Shown piece by piece: positions 10,209 through 21,282 of a stretch of 64,000 bases of DNA. The DNA is from Phallusia mammillata (taxonomy: Eukaryota; Chordata; Ascidiacea; Phlebobranchia; Ascidiidae): positions 3,831 to 67,830 of the forward strand of contig QLIY01000404.1 in NCBI GenBank assembly GCA_003260075.1, given 5' to 3'. The translations under genes were made by a program, and so were the position numbers. Numbering within the stretch: the first letter of the stretch is position 1; every line of letters begins with the position of its first letter. The notes beneath the pieces are model-generated. The model worked only from the letters and a program-made list of their open reading frames with translations. It was not told where the DNA came from and searched no databases.

Positions 10209-13200
10209 TTAGTTGAAATCAACATCATGTCGTTTCTGTTGATTACAGATCTCTAGAAGTTTTGAATAGGCAGTAGGGCTCCCAAGGTTAATGGACCTGC
10301 ATTTAAAATAAAACAGTTTGTACTAACAAGTGATATTAAAATATATTACACACTAACAAAGAGACTTTTATCACTTAAAAAAATGTGATTTTAAACCTAA
10401 ATTAAAAATGATTGGTGTAAACAATAATGTCTTAAAACACGAGAATAATCCTACTAACAAAATAATTGTGGTAGATGACACTAAATCGTACGTTTGTCGA
10501 AAGAAGAACTTACAGTGATTTAATAAATATGGGATATTTATTAGAAACTGGCAGTGATGGCCGTGGTGGTAACTTTCCTGAAGTTGAAGGTTCATCTGAT
10601 GTGAGGTCAATGATCACAGGTTCTGGCTTCTTTTCAAGTTTGGTCTCAGTTTGACTTGTATCTGGTAAAAGTATTGTTACAAGTCACACTGTGGACTCTG
10701 AGATAGAGGTTTATATTATCACACTTTGGTGTTTCTTATTATAACCTCACAATTGAATTAACTCATGATTTGTCTAATAAGTACAAGCGATCAAAAATAT
10801 ATATATGTGCCAAAGCCTTATGCATAAAGCTTGATTTTTAATGCGAAAGCATTGAGCCAACAAGCAATAAGCTGCAGACAGTGCACACTGTTTTCACCAA
10901 TAAGGTCTCATCAATGGTCACTTGATTTTTAATATCTGCAAACTACTAGCAAATAAGCATGCGTTTTTAAAATCTTGGTGAAATTTGAATGCAACGAAAG
11001 TGGACTTTCAATGTCAAGAAGGGCATGCTTTGTGAATCTGCAACTATCATACCTTGCAGGAAAATGTTAGGAATTCAGTTATTTGTACTGAAGTTTATGC
11101 TTAGTTGGTGAAAATGCAACACACAATTTTGGGGGGGGGGGGGTATATATTTGTGTGCCAAAGCCTTACACATAAAGCCTGATTTTTAATGCGAAAGCAT
11201 TGAGCCAACAAGCAATAAGCTGCAGACAGTGCGCACTGTTTTCACCAATAAGGTCTCATCAACGGTCACTTGATTTTTAATATCTGCAAACTACTAGCAA
11301 ACAAGCATGCGTTTTTAAAATCTTGGTGAAATTTGAATGCAACGAAAGTGGACTTTCAATGTTAAGAAGGGCATGCTTTGTGAATCTGCAACCATCATAC
11401 CTTGCAGGAAAATGTTAGGCATTCAGTTATTCGTACTGAAGTTTATGCTTAGTTGGTGAAAATGCAACACACAATTTTGGTATTTCTATAGCACATCAGT
11501 AAAACAGATAGATAACACAACATTTTAAAAATCCAGTTTGCTTTACCAATGCACTGCGAAGTCACTACGTCAGGGCCAAGACCTTGGTGGTAAAATGTTG
11601 ATTGGTAGTAAATATAAATACACCTGAAGATTTTAAAATATTTGAATTTGTGTACCTAATGATTTTACTGGTGAGCCTATCACTAGTGTTTCTGTTTCCT
11701 TTGTGCTTGCATACCAACTGCCATCTTCCTTGAATGTAATCATTTCAGCATTGCAGCTCTTCACGATCGTTTGAAACAGTTCATCAACAACCAAATTCTG
11801 AAATGTGGCAGGCTTGTTACAAACTGGACATTTCGGGGGGGGGGTTTGAAGGTAATCATCTCAGCATTACAGGTTTTCACGATTGTTTGAAACAGTTCAT
11901 CCACAACCAAATTCTGAAATGTGGCAGGCTTGTTACAAACTGGACATTTCCATGCTGGTTTTCTGAAAAATAATTATAATTTACCACAAAATGTTTTCAG
12001 GGTAGGGATGGGGCGAGCTGAGCCAGAACCTGAGTACTCGGTACCGAGCATCGCTGTTTTTAATGCTTGGTGCTCGGGGGGGGGGGGAGGCACAAACTGA
12101 TATGCCCTGCTAACATACAAAACTAGTGTTCTAAAGCAGGGCTACTCAAACTTTCTTGCTCTGCGACCCCAGTTTAAATCAGAAATTCCTACGTGACCCC
12201 TTGATGGGTACAGCCCAGGGTTGCACAACCTTTTCGCAATGATGGCCGCCAATTGCCTGCTTGCTTGTGTTTTAAAATTACTGATGGAAAGAAATACTTA
12301 TTTATAATCGGCGTAAATTAATTTCTAACTTGATACACAGATTGACAGTCTTAGCTTTTATGAAGTCATAAGCTATATTGTGACGTTTATAGAACCTGTT
12401 TTTTTTTGCATTGTTTGCACACAACAGGCTTAAAAAAGTCTGGTGCATATAGTTACTAGGCTGGTAATACTCTTTTAAGTTCCACAAAATGTGTTTAAAG
12501 CAGTTTAAAATCAAAATACTTGGCAAAAGATTTATGTCACGGTCATTTATTGTGACTGACATAATAAAATATAATGTTTCGCAACCCCAAAATTTTATCC
12601 GTTTGGGGTCGCGACCCACAGTTTGAGAAGCCCTGTTCTAAAGGGTGTCTATGTGCAAAAACGATTGATTTTTCAAATGTATTAGATGGTGGAAAAACGC
12701 GTACTTTATGGGCGGGGGGGGGGCGTCACGGTCATTTATTGTGACTGACATAATAAATTATAATGTTTCGCAACCCCAAAATTTTATCCGTTTGGGGTCG
12801 CGACTTTATGGGCATGTGCAGCTTATAAAAACACCCCGGTGATGTAAGGGACCTTGTAGAGCTATAATGTAGGAAGGGGATTTTTTGGTGACTTCATGAT
12901 GCACCAAACGTGCTCGGCCGAGCACCGAGCATTAAATGGAGATGCTCGGTGCTGGACCAAACAGAACATTTGCAGTTTTGGCACATCCCTATTTCAGGGT
13001 GTTTTTCCCCTTAGCATTAACAATAAAGGCTGACAGTTACTAACAGGCAATGCGGTAAACTAGTACACTATGTACAAGTGGGCATTCGCAACAACAGGTT
13101 TAATATGCACATTAAACGTCCAGTGGTTGCGAGATATTGTCATAAAAGAAATTAATCACAGACTCTCTGGTGTAGCACATTTGTGACAGACACTTAATAT

Positions 13201-15191
13201 GTAGCTTATATTCAAGTAAATATGGTGTATTGTGTATAACTTACTTTTGATTCATTTTGAGAAAAAACAATGCATCAAAGCATTGCAAATGGTCACATTT
13301 CTGTGTTTTGATTGGAACATCCATGTGCATCTTGCCAAGCTGTCAAACATACACTGTCAAATTTTAAAATTCGACAAACAAACATAGTGAGAAAACATGG
13401 TGCTATACGCAGAAGGTTCAAATGTATTCCAATTTACAATACTCGCAAAAGTCAACAATTGTATAACTTTGTTAAGTTAGATTTTTTTGGCAGTAGCATG
13501 GAAATTTAGCAAATACTACTCCTATCCAGTACAAGCACATTTTAATTCATTATGACAGTATATGTAAGTGATATACTTACAGGACAAAGCAAGGAGACTT
13601 CCAAACTTGTTGTCGTAATTTCAAAATCACCTTTAACGGCAAGTTTTCTTTTTATTATTGACCGTGATTGATTGGCCGGAAATGCTGGCCTATTTTTCAA
13701 CTGGCAAAGAAGATGTTCTGCAGACTTTTGCTGGACAACATTTTTTTGTGTCCCCATAATCCTAAACATATTGTGTTTGATTAGTTTCTTATCTGTTAAG
13801 CACCACTGCAAAAGAAACGGGCATATTAATAAATTACACAGTATCAACAAATATAAATTGCCAGATCAAGTTAAAGATTAAAACCTACTAAACACCTCAA
13901 AGTATATCTAACTAACATTCATGTACCACCAACAAAATGTCTGTATTGTGTTATACACCATGTTTAAGGTTTATTTTACAAACACCACATCCATATGAAA
14001 AAAATTAGTATTATTTACTCAATGACTTGGAGACAAGGGATTAAAACAGACACTCCTGTACACCTGGATCTAAACATTGCCTAAAAGTTGGCAAAAATTG
14101 TCGCGACATCCTAAGTTTCTGCTGTTTATGTAAAACCTGTGATTTGGTCGATATCGGAAGTAGTTATGAAGCCGTAGGGTATCCTGATAATATTGCGGTT
14201 GTTGAAATGTTCTGGAGTGATGGTGAAGAAGTGTGTATAAGGCTTGTCGCTGTCTAAAATAATATAATGTAACATAATTCATTGGTTAGGTACTTTTGAA
14301 GATAAATCATTGGTTAGGAACTTTTGAAGGCCATACATTTCTATGCAAATCGGACTATACTTGTTCGCATTTTTATAAGTCAAGATTTTGGCAGCAAAAA
14401 TTGCTAAGTTTAGACTTTTTAAAAAACTTTATGTAGGTCAGGGTGTCAGCAAAGTTAGTCTAGTTATGCGTCAAAGAAGTACATAATTTATACACAAATC
14501 TATAAGCTCCTAATGCATCACCCAATCCAGTCATTATATGTGAACACTAAAAAACACAGTTAAATAACAAGACACCATAATAACAAAATTACCTCTGTAA
14601 TTGGCCTAGCTCCCACTGAAGAGTTCTTCTTCTTTGATGGTTGGTATTTTGTCTTAGTTGCTTCCTTATTGCTTCCTGTTTTTGCACAGACATTTTTTGC
14701 ACCTTTTGTTTTATTTTAAAACTAGTTTTATAAAAAAAGGTAATATGCTGATGTAAAATGTTTTTGGCTAATGATTAGGTACACAATCCGAACTGTATGT
14801 ATGTTCTGTAAATTTATTGACAACATAAAATCTTCTGTAAATTGACAAAAAGGTTTATAGACCATGAAACTGTAATTCTACCTCATTGAAGATTTAGTTT
14901 GGAAGATTTTATTTTTGAAAATCAAACCAATATTATAGGCAAAACTAGTCTTTGCAGGTCAAGCTATTTTACTTTTTTCTTGGTAACATTTCATGGCATT
15001 TGTTTAACCAGGGTTATTGCATTGTATATAATAAAACATTTAATGCAAACCTGTTCGTCCATCTGTTGCTTTAATCTCTGTAGTCTTTTGGCGTTTTTCC
15101 TCTGTTTTTTAGTCAGCTTTAGACAGTTTTGATCTGTTTTCTGTTCGATCTTCTCAAGTTGTATTGTATGGTCAGGTACAGATACAGACAT
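10209..15191 (-). CDS. PIAS-like: PIAS-like SUMO E3 ligase with SP-RING and SIM
   Basis: Supported exons, in transcript order: 13581-13805, 13245-13339, 11656-11962, 10514-10661, 10209-10296 (stop TAA at 10209). Phases join throughout. Family marks: EITTTSLEVSLLCP before the SP-RING; LGKM..., KCDHLQCFDA and WKCPVCNKPA forming the Zn site; ITFKEDGSW after it; and EPVIIDLTSDE, a SUMO-interacting motif. PIAS proteins transfer SUMO from UBC9 to nuclear targets. The 'PCR' cysteine common in PIAS is replaced (VPIK). The 11656-11962 exon is read partly twice around a G run (11835-11844). Upstream exons 15051-15191 (ATG 15191), 14593-14675 and about 14253 are tentative: they encode basic, Gln-rich helices, and I could not find SAP or PINIT domains. 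That part could be a separate short gene. Confidence 0.8.
10797..11480. repeat. About 335-bp intronic block repeated across a poly-G run
   Basis: 10797-11130 and 11144-11480 are about 98% alike and flank 13 G (11131-11143). It lies in the intron between the SP-RING exon and the SIM exon of the PIAS-like gene. Assembly overlap is the likely cause. Confidence 0.85.
12003..12991. mobile_element. hAT-type element with TAGGGATG ends (hosts a nested element)
   Basis: Begins TAGGGATGGGGCGAGC and ends GCACATCCCTA, flanked by a perfect 8-bp duplication TTTCAGGG (11995-12002 and 12992-12999). A 'gctcggtgc' tract recurs inside. It has no transposase ORF (non-autonomous), contains the element at 12137-12635, and carries G runs at 12076-12087 and 12714-12723. 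It lies in an intron of the PIAS-like gene. Confidence 0.8.
12137..12635. mobile_element. Nested hAT MITE, TSD TTCTAAAG
   Basis: Ends CAGGGCTACTCAAACTTT and AGTTTGAGAAGCCCTG form terminal inverted repeats. Perfect 8-bp duplication TTCTAAAG at 12129-12136 and 12636-12643. No transposase. Inserted into the element at 12003-12991. A piece of its right part (12536-12612) is repeated after the G run at 12714-12723. Confidence 0.85.
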
Positions 15192-15273
15192 TTTTTTCAA
15201 CTTTTCGAAACAAAAATGCAGACTTTTTCTGCAGGTCTCATTTGCAACTTGCAATAACAATTGCGAAAACTTA

Positions 15274-16440
15274 AGAACAAAGTTACCAAACGTTCTCTTG
15301 TTGGTCTACATGGGGATTTCCCTGTTTCGAAATCTCAGCTTCGTTTGTGACCTGACAGTGTGTGAGTTGAGTTGTTTCAAAAAGTAAAACGTTCTGCAAA
15401 TCACAATGAAACAAAGCGTTGCGCGAGTTCGTGATTGGACTACCGGTATGCGCGATTTACTTTAATTTCATTAGGTCCTTATAACTACAGCTGTTGATAT
15501 TATCGCCAACCAAAGCAATGTTTTGACATGAATATTTGTGCGCGAAAAACGTTTTTCTCAAATATATGTATTGCACGTATGGGAATACTGGTAGGAGCGT
15601 TCAAGTGCATTTGTCTGCGATTTATTTAACACGCTTTCAGTTTAAATTAGTGGTTCCCAAACTTTTTCATATTTTTTTCAAAACGGTCCCTTTGCCATTA
15701 TTTCGAGGGCTCGCGGTCCTTGGCCTAAATGCTATTTCATAAAAACGAAAGTTGATTGCAGGATTTTAGCTAGTTATGTTTTTTTCAAAACGGTCCCTTT
15801 GCCATTATTTCGAGGGCTCGCGGTCCTTCGCCTAAATGTGTATTACATAAAAGCGAAAGTTGATTGCACTATTTTAGCTAGTTATGCAAAATTTGCGCAT
15901 AGGGGGGGGGGGGAACAAAGTTACCAAACGTTCTCTTCTCTTGTTGGTCTACATGGGGATTTCCCTGTTTCGAAATCTCAGCTTCGTTTGTGACCTGACA
16001 GTGTGTGAGTTTAGTTGTTTCAAAAAGTAAAACGTTCTGCAAATCACAATGAAACAAAGCGTTGCGCGAGTTCGTGATTGGACTACCGGTATGCGCGATT
16101 TACTTTAATTTCATTAGGTCCTTATAACTACAGCTGTTGATATTATCGCCAACCAAAGCAATGTTTTGACATGAATATTTGTGCGCGAAAAACGTTTTTC
16201 TCAAATATATGTATTGCACGTATGGGAATACTGGTAGGAGCGTTCAAGTGCATTTGTCTGCGATTTATTTAACACGCTTTCAGTTTAAATTAGTGGTTCC
16301 CAAACTTTTTCATATTTTTTTCAAAACGGTCCCTTTGCCATTATTTCGAGGGCTCGCGGTCCTTACGCCTAAATGTGTATTACATAAAAGCGAAAGTTGA
16401 TTGCACTATTTTAGCTAGTTATGCAAAATTTGCGCATAAC
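15274..16440. repeat. Overlap duplication around the poly-G run at 15902-15913
   Basis: 15274-15900 and 15914-16440 repeat each other closely. The left copy also holds an extra 110-bp tandem duplication ('aaaacggtccctttgcc' unit) absent from the right copy. The duplicate short open frames in each half are copies of one sequence. Confidence 0.8.
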
Positions 16441-16705
16441 AATCATCCAAAGACAGCTTGTGACATCACAAACAGGACAAAAACATTACGATTGTGCGCG
16501 AACAATTGCATTTTTGATAGTTATCATTCAATAAAGGCCTTTGTTTGGCAATGGAGACAGTCGTTTCTCAATTCTACTTTGATTTAAACTTATTTAGTGG
16601 CACAAACTGACGCCAAATAAGATCATAGAATTACTTCAACCGCTTACCCCCAAAATTGCCTCACGGACCCCTAAAGGACCGCGGACCCCAGTTTGGGAAC
16701 CGCTG
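15648..16705. mobile_element. hAT MITE, TSD GTTTAAAT
   Basis: Left end TAGTGGTTCCCAAACTTT and right end AGTTTGGGAACCGCTG, with perfect duplication GTTTAAAT at 15640-15647 and 16706-16713. Apparent length is inflated by the poly-G overlap; removing it gives roughly 420 bp. Same family, inverted, as 19483-19904. Confidence 0.8.
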
Positions 16706-16713
16706 GTTTAAAT

Positions 16714-17462
16714 GGTGTTCGTACTTGACCTATTTCCAGGATGTCAGGAAAAATCCCGGAAATTTGAGATCGAGCTTTTTCGAGGTACCAACCCTATTAT
16801 AGTTTGTGCTTGTAAACTGTCAAATCCAGCTTCCCATTTTAAACTTTGTGTATGTGGTTTTGTGCACCCTTGACGTCGATCGACATTGAAATAGGCTACA
16901 TTTTCAAATGATCGCATGGGTATACAATTACTAAATTTTCTGCTTACTTCTCTTTTTAATAGATATCAAAGATCTTATTTGAAGTGGGAATTGGATAGCC
17001 TATATGTTTTTGTGAATTTCGGTACAAATAAACTAAATCAGCCGAGTAATGTACAGTGTATTTATTCTCATTGGCACCTTTCAAAGCAAAAGTATAGAGC
17101 ATATTTACAGGTAATTAAAGATTTTGAAGGATCAGACTATTTGTAAAACTTCATAATTTCCTCAGCAACATTTTCCACTCTATGTTTGTAGTATTTCCCG
17201 TTTTCTGGAGAAAATTTTCTACAAAGCATAAAATAAATTTAATTGTGTGTAGGCTTCAAATAATTGCAGCCAAGTGTTTATGTTTATACTATTTTTTAAG
17301 AAAAGTACATTCATTTTCTTAAAGCAAAACAAAAAAGATAAATTTTGAAATAAAGTTTGGAGAACAGCTAGGTTATGTCACCTTAAATTGTGCACCAGCA
17401 TCTTAGCAAGTAAGTTATAAGCTTATGAAACAGGCTGTGTCGCGCAAATCAAAAACGTTTGC
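16714..17462. other. Intergenic, no supported gene
   Basis: AT-rich sequence between a hAT MITE and the 3' end of orphan-family copy Z4. An AATAAA on the minus strand (plus 17061-17066) is a possible polyadenylation signal for Z4, but it is about 400 bp from the stop. Nothing else recognised. Confidence 0.4.
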
Positions 17463-18257
17463 TTACATGTTAATTATCTCCTTTGCAGCTCTCTTGCGTA
17501 GCTTTTCCTTCATTTTGTAGGTTTCTTCAATATTATCTCCGACTTGTAAAATGCGCTTGTTGAAAACGGCTTTAAGGTCTTGGCTACACTTTGTGTCAAT
17601 CGCCAACTTGATGAGGGCAGATATTGGAAATCCTTTTAAATACTCATGCACCTTTAATTTTTTGGCCCGGCACTTTGCTATTTCCCAGGCGATCCCAAAA
17701 AACACCCGGCGATAAAGCTCATCTACTTGAATCATTTGGTTTTCCAAAAAATTTTTGAATTGGTCAGGTAATTTTTCGCGAAATTTTTTTATCGCTTTTT
17801 CGCTAAATCCCGGTTTTCCTCTCATCTCCACACACTTCTCTGCGTCGAACGCTTTGTGCCAGGACCCCTTTTTGTTTTCTGCAGATGGAGAAACGCTGTT
17901 TACCTCAATCAAATGTAAGCTGTCGAAGATGGACAGTGCTGTGTCTGGTACATTGTCGATATGAAACACAAAGCAATTTCCATCTTGCATCCATTCATCG
18001 TCATTTGTAATAGATACCAACTTTTGTATTAGTTGTTTGCCGTTCATACCACCGTACTCCACTTTGAAGTAGGTTAGTTTGTTACAGTTTACCTTCCACC
18101 GTTTTTCTGTTAGATCATGTAATTTTCTATCTAGCTTGTTTCGAAAAACACATCGAAAGCTAGACATGACCTCTGGCGTGCTTTGGGAAATGTCGTCTTT
18201 TGCATTAGTATTTTCATAGTCTAACAGCTGAAGAACATCCTCAAACGACGCATCCAT
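17463..18257 (-). CDS. Orphan single-exon family, intact copy Z4 (264 aa)
   Basis: The only uninterrupted member: ATG 18257 (MDASFEDVLQLLDY) to TAA at 17463, 264 aa, no introns. It shares with Z1-Z3 the N-terminal ASFE.VL.LL helix, YFKVEYGGMNGKQ, SITNDDEWM, DGNCFVFHI, PDTALSIFDSLHLIE, W.KAFD.EKC, LYRRVFFGI, KKLKVHEYLKGFPISALI and a charged tail KLRKRAAKEIINM. It is about 55-60% identical to the others by eye. No signal peptide, TM segment or known catalytic motif; predicted soluble and alpha/beta with a helical C-terminus. The uninterrupted frame and conserved core despite divergence imply selection. Function unknown. Confidence 0.85.
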   Translation of the reverse strand: MDASFEDVLQLLDYENTNAKDDISQSTPEVMSSFRCVFRNKLDRKLHDLTEKRWKVNCNKLTYFKVEYGGMNGKQLIQKLVSITNDDEWMQDGNCFVFHIDNVPDTALSIFDSLHLIEVNSVSPSAENKKGSWHKAFDAEKCVEMRGKPGFSEKAIKKFREKLPDQFKNFLENQMIQVDELYRRVFFGIAWEIAKCRAKKLKVHEYLKGFPISALIKLAIDTKCSQDLKAVFNKRILQVGDNIEETYKMKEKLRKRAAKEIINM

Positions 18258-18328
18258 AGTAAGTGCCTGCCCCTGTGTTCGCTGTACCGAAATACGAGGT
18301 TACTTACTAAGCTTCGCATAAAGCGGGG

Positions 18329-18391
18329 TATATATATCCAAGAGTAGGTGGTTTTCAAGTCATACCATGCTCTCCTAAAAGGGTAGGCCCC
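18329..18391 (-). promoter_or_regulatory. Z4 promoter: TATA box plus degenerate palindrome
   Basis: TATATATA at 18329-18337 and GGGTAGGCCCC at 18381-18391, 124 bp above the ATG, in the same 'ctcctaaaaGGG' context as the other copies. The central bases no longer fit the strict kappaB consensus, but the GGG and CCCC arms and spacing are kept. Confidence 0.4.
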
Positions 18392-18399
18392 AATCATTC

Positions 18400-19388
18400 C
18401 GTGAACGCTTTGTCTGCAGTGAACTTTGTGTTGAAATGTGTTTGTCTGCGTTCTGCTTTATTTGCAAAGCAATTGGCACCCCCGCAAGTTCTTGAATGAA
18501 GGTACCTTGAAATTGTCTTTTTAATTGTTTTCAGTACGATTAGCTAAATAAAACCATGAATACTTTTTGTTTTGGATCTTGCCAAAGCTAAACGTTTGAG
18601 ACAAATATAACTTCCTAAAATGTACTTCCATGTGCCCATGTTCGACTGTGATAACTTAGGTTTTATTGATATTTTTTTGTGTACAACGCATATAACTTTC
18701 GTAATAAAAAGTAAAAAAATCGCACTTGCAGTTTTTTTGTTATGTTGGGATTAGAAAATTTAGCACTCTCAGTTAGGTTTTCGAAAAAGCGGAACCTCAA
18801 TTTGCCTGGCAACCGTACTTTCACGGTTGGATGTGCGAGATTGAAATACTGGATGATGTAAGTTCCTACAAGCAGTGCAATATTTGCCCCAAAGGGAAAT
18901 ACCAACTTATGCGGTCACAAAATATAGACAGAAAAATTACGCCACTTGTCGAAGTTAAGTTCTGTTTAAATATGTTTAGTGGCGATTAACCTTACCGTGT
19001 GACCCGCTCCGTTTACACTGCGATTTTCGATGCTTACCTAATTAAGTTTAATAAATAACATTCTCGACGTCATTTTTGCTCACAACAACGGTCACATCAA
19101 TGAGTTAGGTCAGGGGTTCCCAACTTTTTTCCTGCTCGTACCCCTTGTCAGGTCAGAGCATTCTTCGTACCCCCGAAAAAAATCTGATGGATTTTTTTAG
19201 ATATAGGCCTATCAGATATATTTTAGCTCAATTAAACGTTAAACCGGTATTTCACACAAAAATTACAAAAAGAAACAAAATGTCAGTTATTTAATGTGGT
19301 TAGCTACCATAGGTCCCGACTTGGCTGGTTCCACCCAGTAGCCCCACAATCTCGATGTCCTATAGCGCGCCAACCTCACCCTCTAATC
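18400..19388. other. Intergenic with a hAT left-end fragment
   Basis: No gene seen. At 19111 a hAT-like left end CAGGGGTTCCCAACTTTTTT follows AGTTAGGT, but I cannot find its right end, so it is a truncated copy or a terminus lost to later insertion. Confidence 0.45.
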
Positions 19389-20274
19389 CAGTGCTCTTCA
19401 ACCTTTTTAGTGGCACAGAACCCTTAAGGTATTTTGACAAACTTTGCGGAATCCCCTTAAAATAATTTTAATGAATGTAATACAGCGGTTCCCAAACTGG
19501 GGTCCGCGGTCCTTTAGGGGTCCGTGAGGCAAATTTGGGGGGACCGCGAAGCGGTTGAAGTAATTCTATAATCTTTATTTGGCGTCAGTTTGTGCCACTA
19601 AATAAGTTTAAATCAAAGCAGAATCGAGAATCGACTGTCTTTATTGCTAAACAATGGCCTTTATTGAATGATAACTATCAAAAATGCAATTGTTCGCACA
19701 CAATCGTAATGTTTTTTGTCCTGTTTGTGATGTCACATGCTGTCTTTGGATGATTATTATGCGCAATTTTGGACAACCAGCTAAAATCCTGCAATCAACT
19801 TTCGTTTTTATGAAATACACATTTAGGCTTAAGGACCGCGAGCCCTCGAAATAATGGCAAGGGGACCGTTTAGAAAAAAATATGAAAAAATTTGGGAACC
19901 ACTGATGTAATACAAGTAGGCTACATCAAAGAAAAAAGATGCATTTTTACTTAACACATCCCGAGCACTTCATAAAGGTTAACTTCAATTAAACGATTCA
20001 CTGAAACGCATTGCCGTTATTTGGATCGGTCGTTTCTACATTTTTCTTGCAATTTAGCTAAATGTGTCAAGGTTGTATTTATTACGTCACAATTGATCAA
20101 TGGTGTAACAAAGGTTAACTAGATGGTACCGGCGAGAATTGCGGTTTAAAACAATGATATTATGAATCACTTGTGTTTGAATTGCTACACCAAACCGCTG
20201 CGAACCCTCGTGCAACCCTTAAAAGTCACGGAACCCCTGAAAGGGTTGTACGGAACCCCGGCTGAAGAGCTCTG
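19389..20274. mobile_element. hAT element, TSD CTCTAATC (hosts a nested MITE)
   Basis: Left end CAGTGCTCTTCAACC, right end GGCTGAAGAGCTCTG, perfect duplication CTCTAATC at 19381-19388 and 20275-20282. Non-autonomous. Contains the element at 19483-19904. A second copy of its right half, including the end and flank, follows the poly-C run at 20337-20346. Confidence 0.85.
19483..19904. mobile_element. Nested hAT MITE, TSD ATGTAATA
   Basis: Left end CAGCGGTTCCCAAACTGGGG, right end TTTGGGAACCACTG, perfect duplication ATGTAATA at 19475-19482 and 19905-19912; 422 bp. Reverse-complement relative of 15648-16705. Confidence 0.85.
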
Positions 20275-20606
20275 CTCTAATCTAATGTGAGTTCCTGTTC
20301 CTGACACATAACGCTTGTAGTAACGGTGTAGCTGCACCCCCCCCCCATTACGTCACAATTGATCAATGGTGTAACAAAGGTTAACTAGATGGTACCGGCG
20401 AGAATTGCGGTTTAAAACAATGATATTATGAATCACTTGTGTTTGAATTGCTACACCAAACCGCTGCGAACCCTCGTGCAACCCTTAAAAGTCACGGAAC
20501 CCCTGAAAGGGTTGTACGGAACCCCGGCTGAAGAGCTCTGCTCTAATCTAATGTGAGTTCCTGTTCCTGACACATAACGCTTGTAGTAGGCTAACGGTGT
20601 AGCTGC
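20083..20606. repeat. Overlap duplication around poly-C 20337-20346
   Basis: 20083-20330 is repeated at 20347-20606 with only minor differences (a 'taggc' insertion near the end). Consistent with an unmerged overlap. Confidence 0.85.
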
Positions 20607-21282
20607 TGCGCGTTACTTAACCACCCGTACAGGCCTCAACATTGCGCAGCTATTTCCGGCTTAGTGAATATATTACTCAAATATAAAAATTTAAGCACAA
20701 TTGTGCTGCTATCTGAAGTCAACTCAACTAATTGAGCCCCTGAAGGCACCGTAATATTGATACTTCTTACGCACTTACTTACACGTAGCACACACAATAC
20801 TTTGTGACGAATACCTGGAGGCGAACATCAAAGAAAAACAATTTATTGATTAACTTGCTCGATCATAAAGCCCTAATTAGGCTTTTTAAAAAAAAATATC
20901 AGTGTATTTATGATTACATTAATGTTGTTTGTTGATTTAAAGCGAAAGACGTAAAAGTTGCTTAGTTGCTGTCTCGCTGATTGGTTTCTAAAATTGCTGA
21001 CAAATGACAACTTTTCTTTTTGTTATTGTTATAATGTTTATTGAAACAGTGCTGGATCCCATCTTGTTTAAGAAACTTGTAAAGTAAAATTGTGCCCTGG
21101 CTATTTTGTGGGTGTATGCTTGTAATTTGCCAGTTTGACATCTAACCTTTTCAGCTAAAGTTTTGATTCGGTTTTATTGCATATTGTAGAATGTAGATAA
21201 CACAATGTTAAAAAACATCACTGTAAAATATGCACTATAATAAATCATATATTTTTCATTTAGTGCTTTTTAGGCTGTGAAT
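20607..21282. other. Upstream region of ZFPL1, no gene
   Basis: AT-rich, no repeats recognised. 'cattttagtgctttttag' just above the ZFPL1 ATG offers possible acceptor sites for a 5' UTR intron or spliced leader; not resolvable here. Confidence 0.4.

Noticed and set aside
15536-16400. Duplicate plus-strand frames beginning MCAKNVFLKYMYC
   Set aside because: Copies within the overlap duplication and running into a MITE; not coding.
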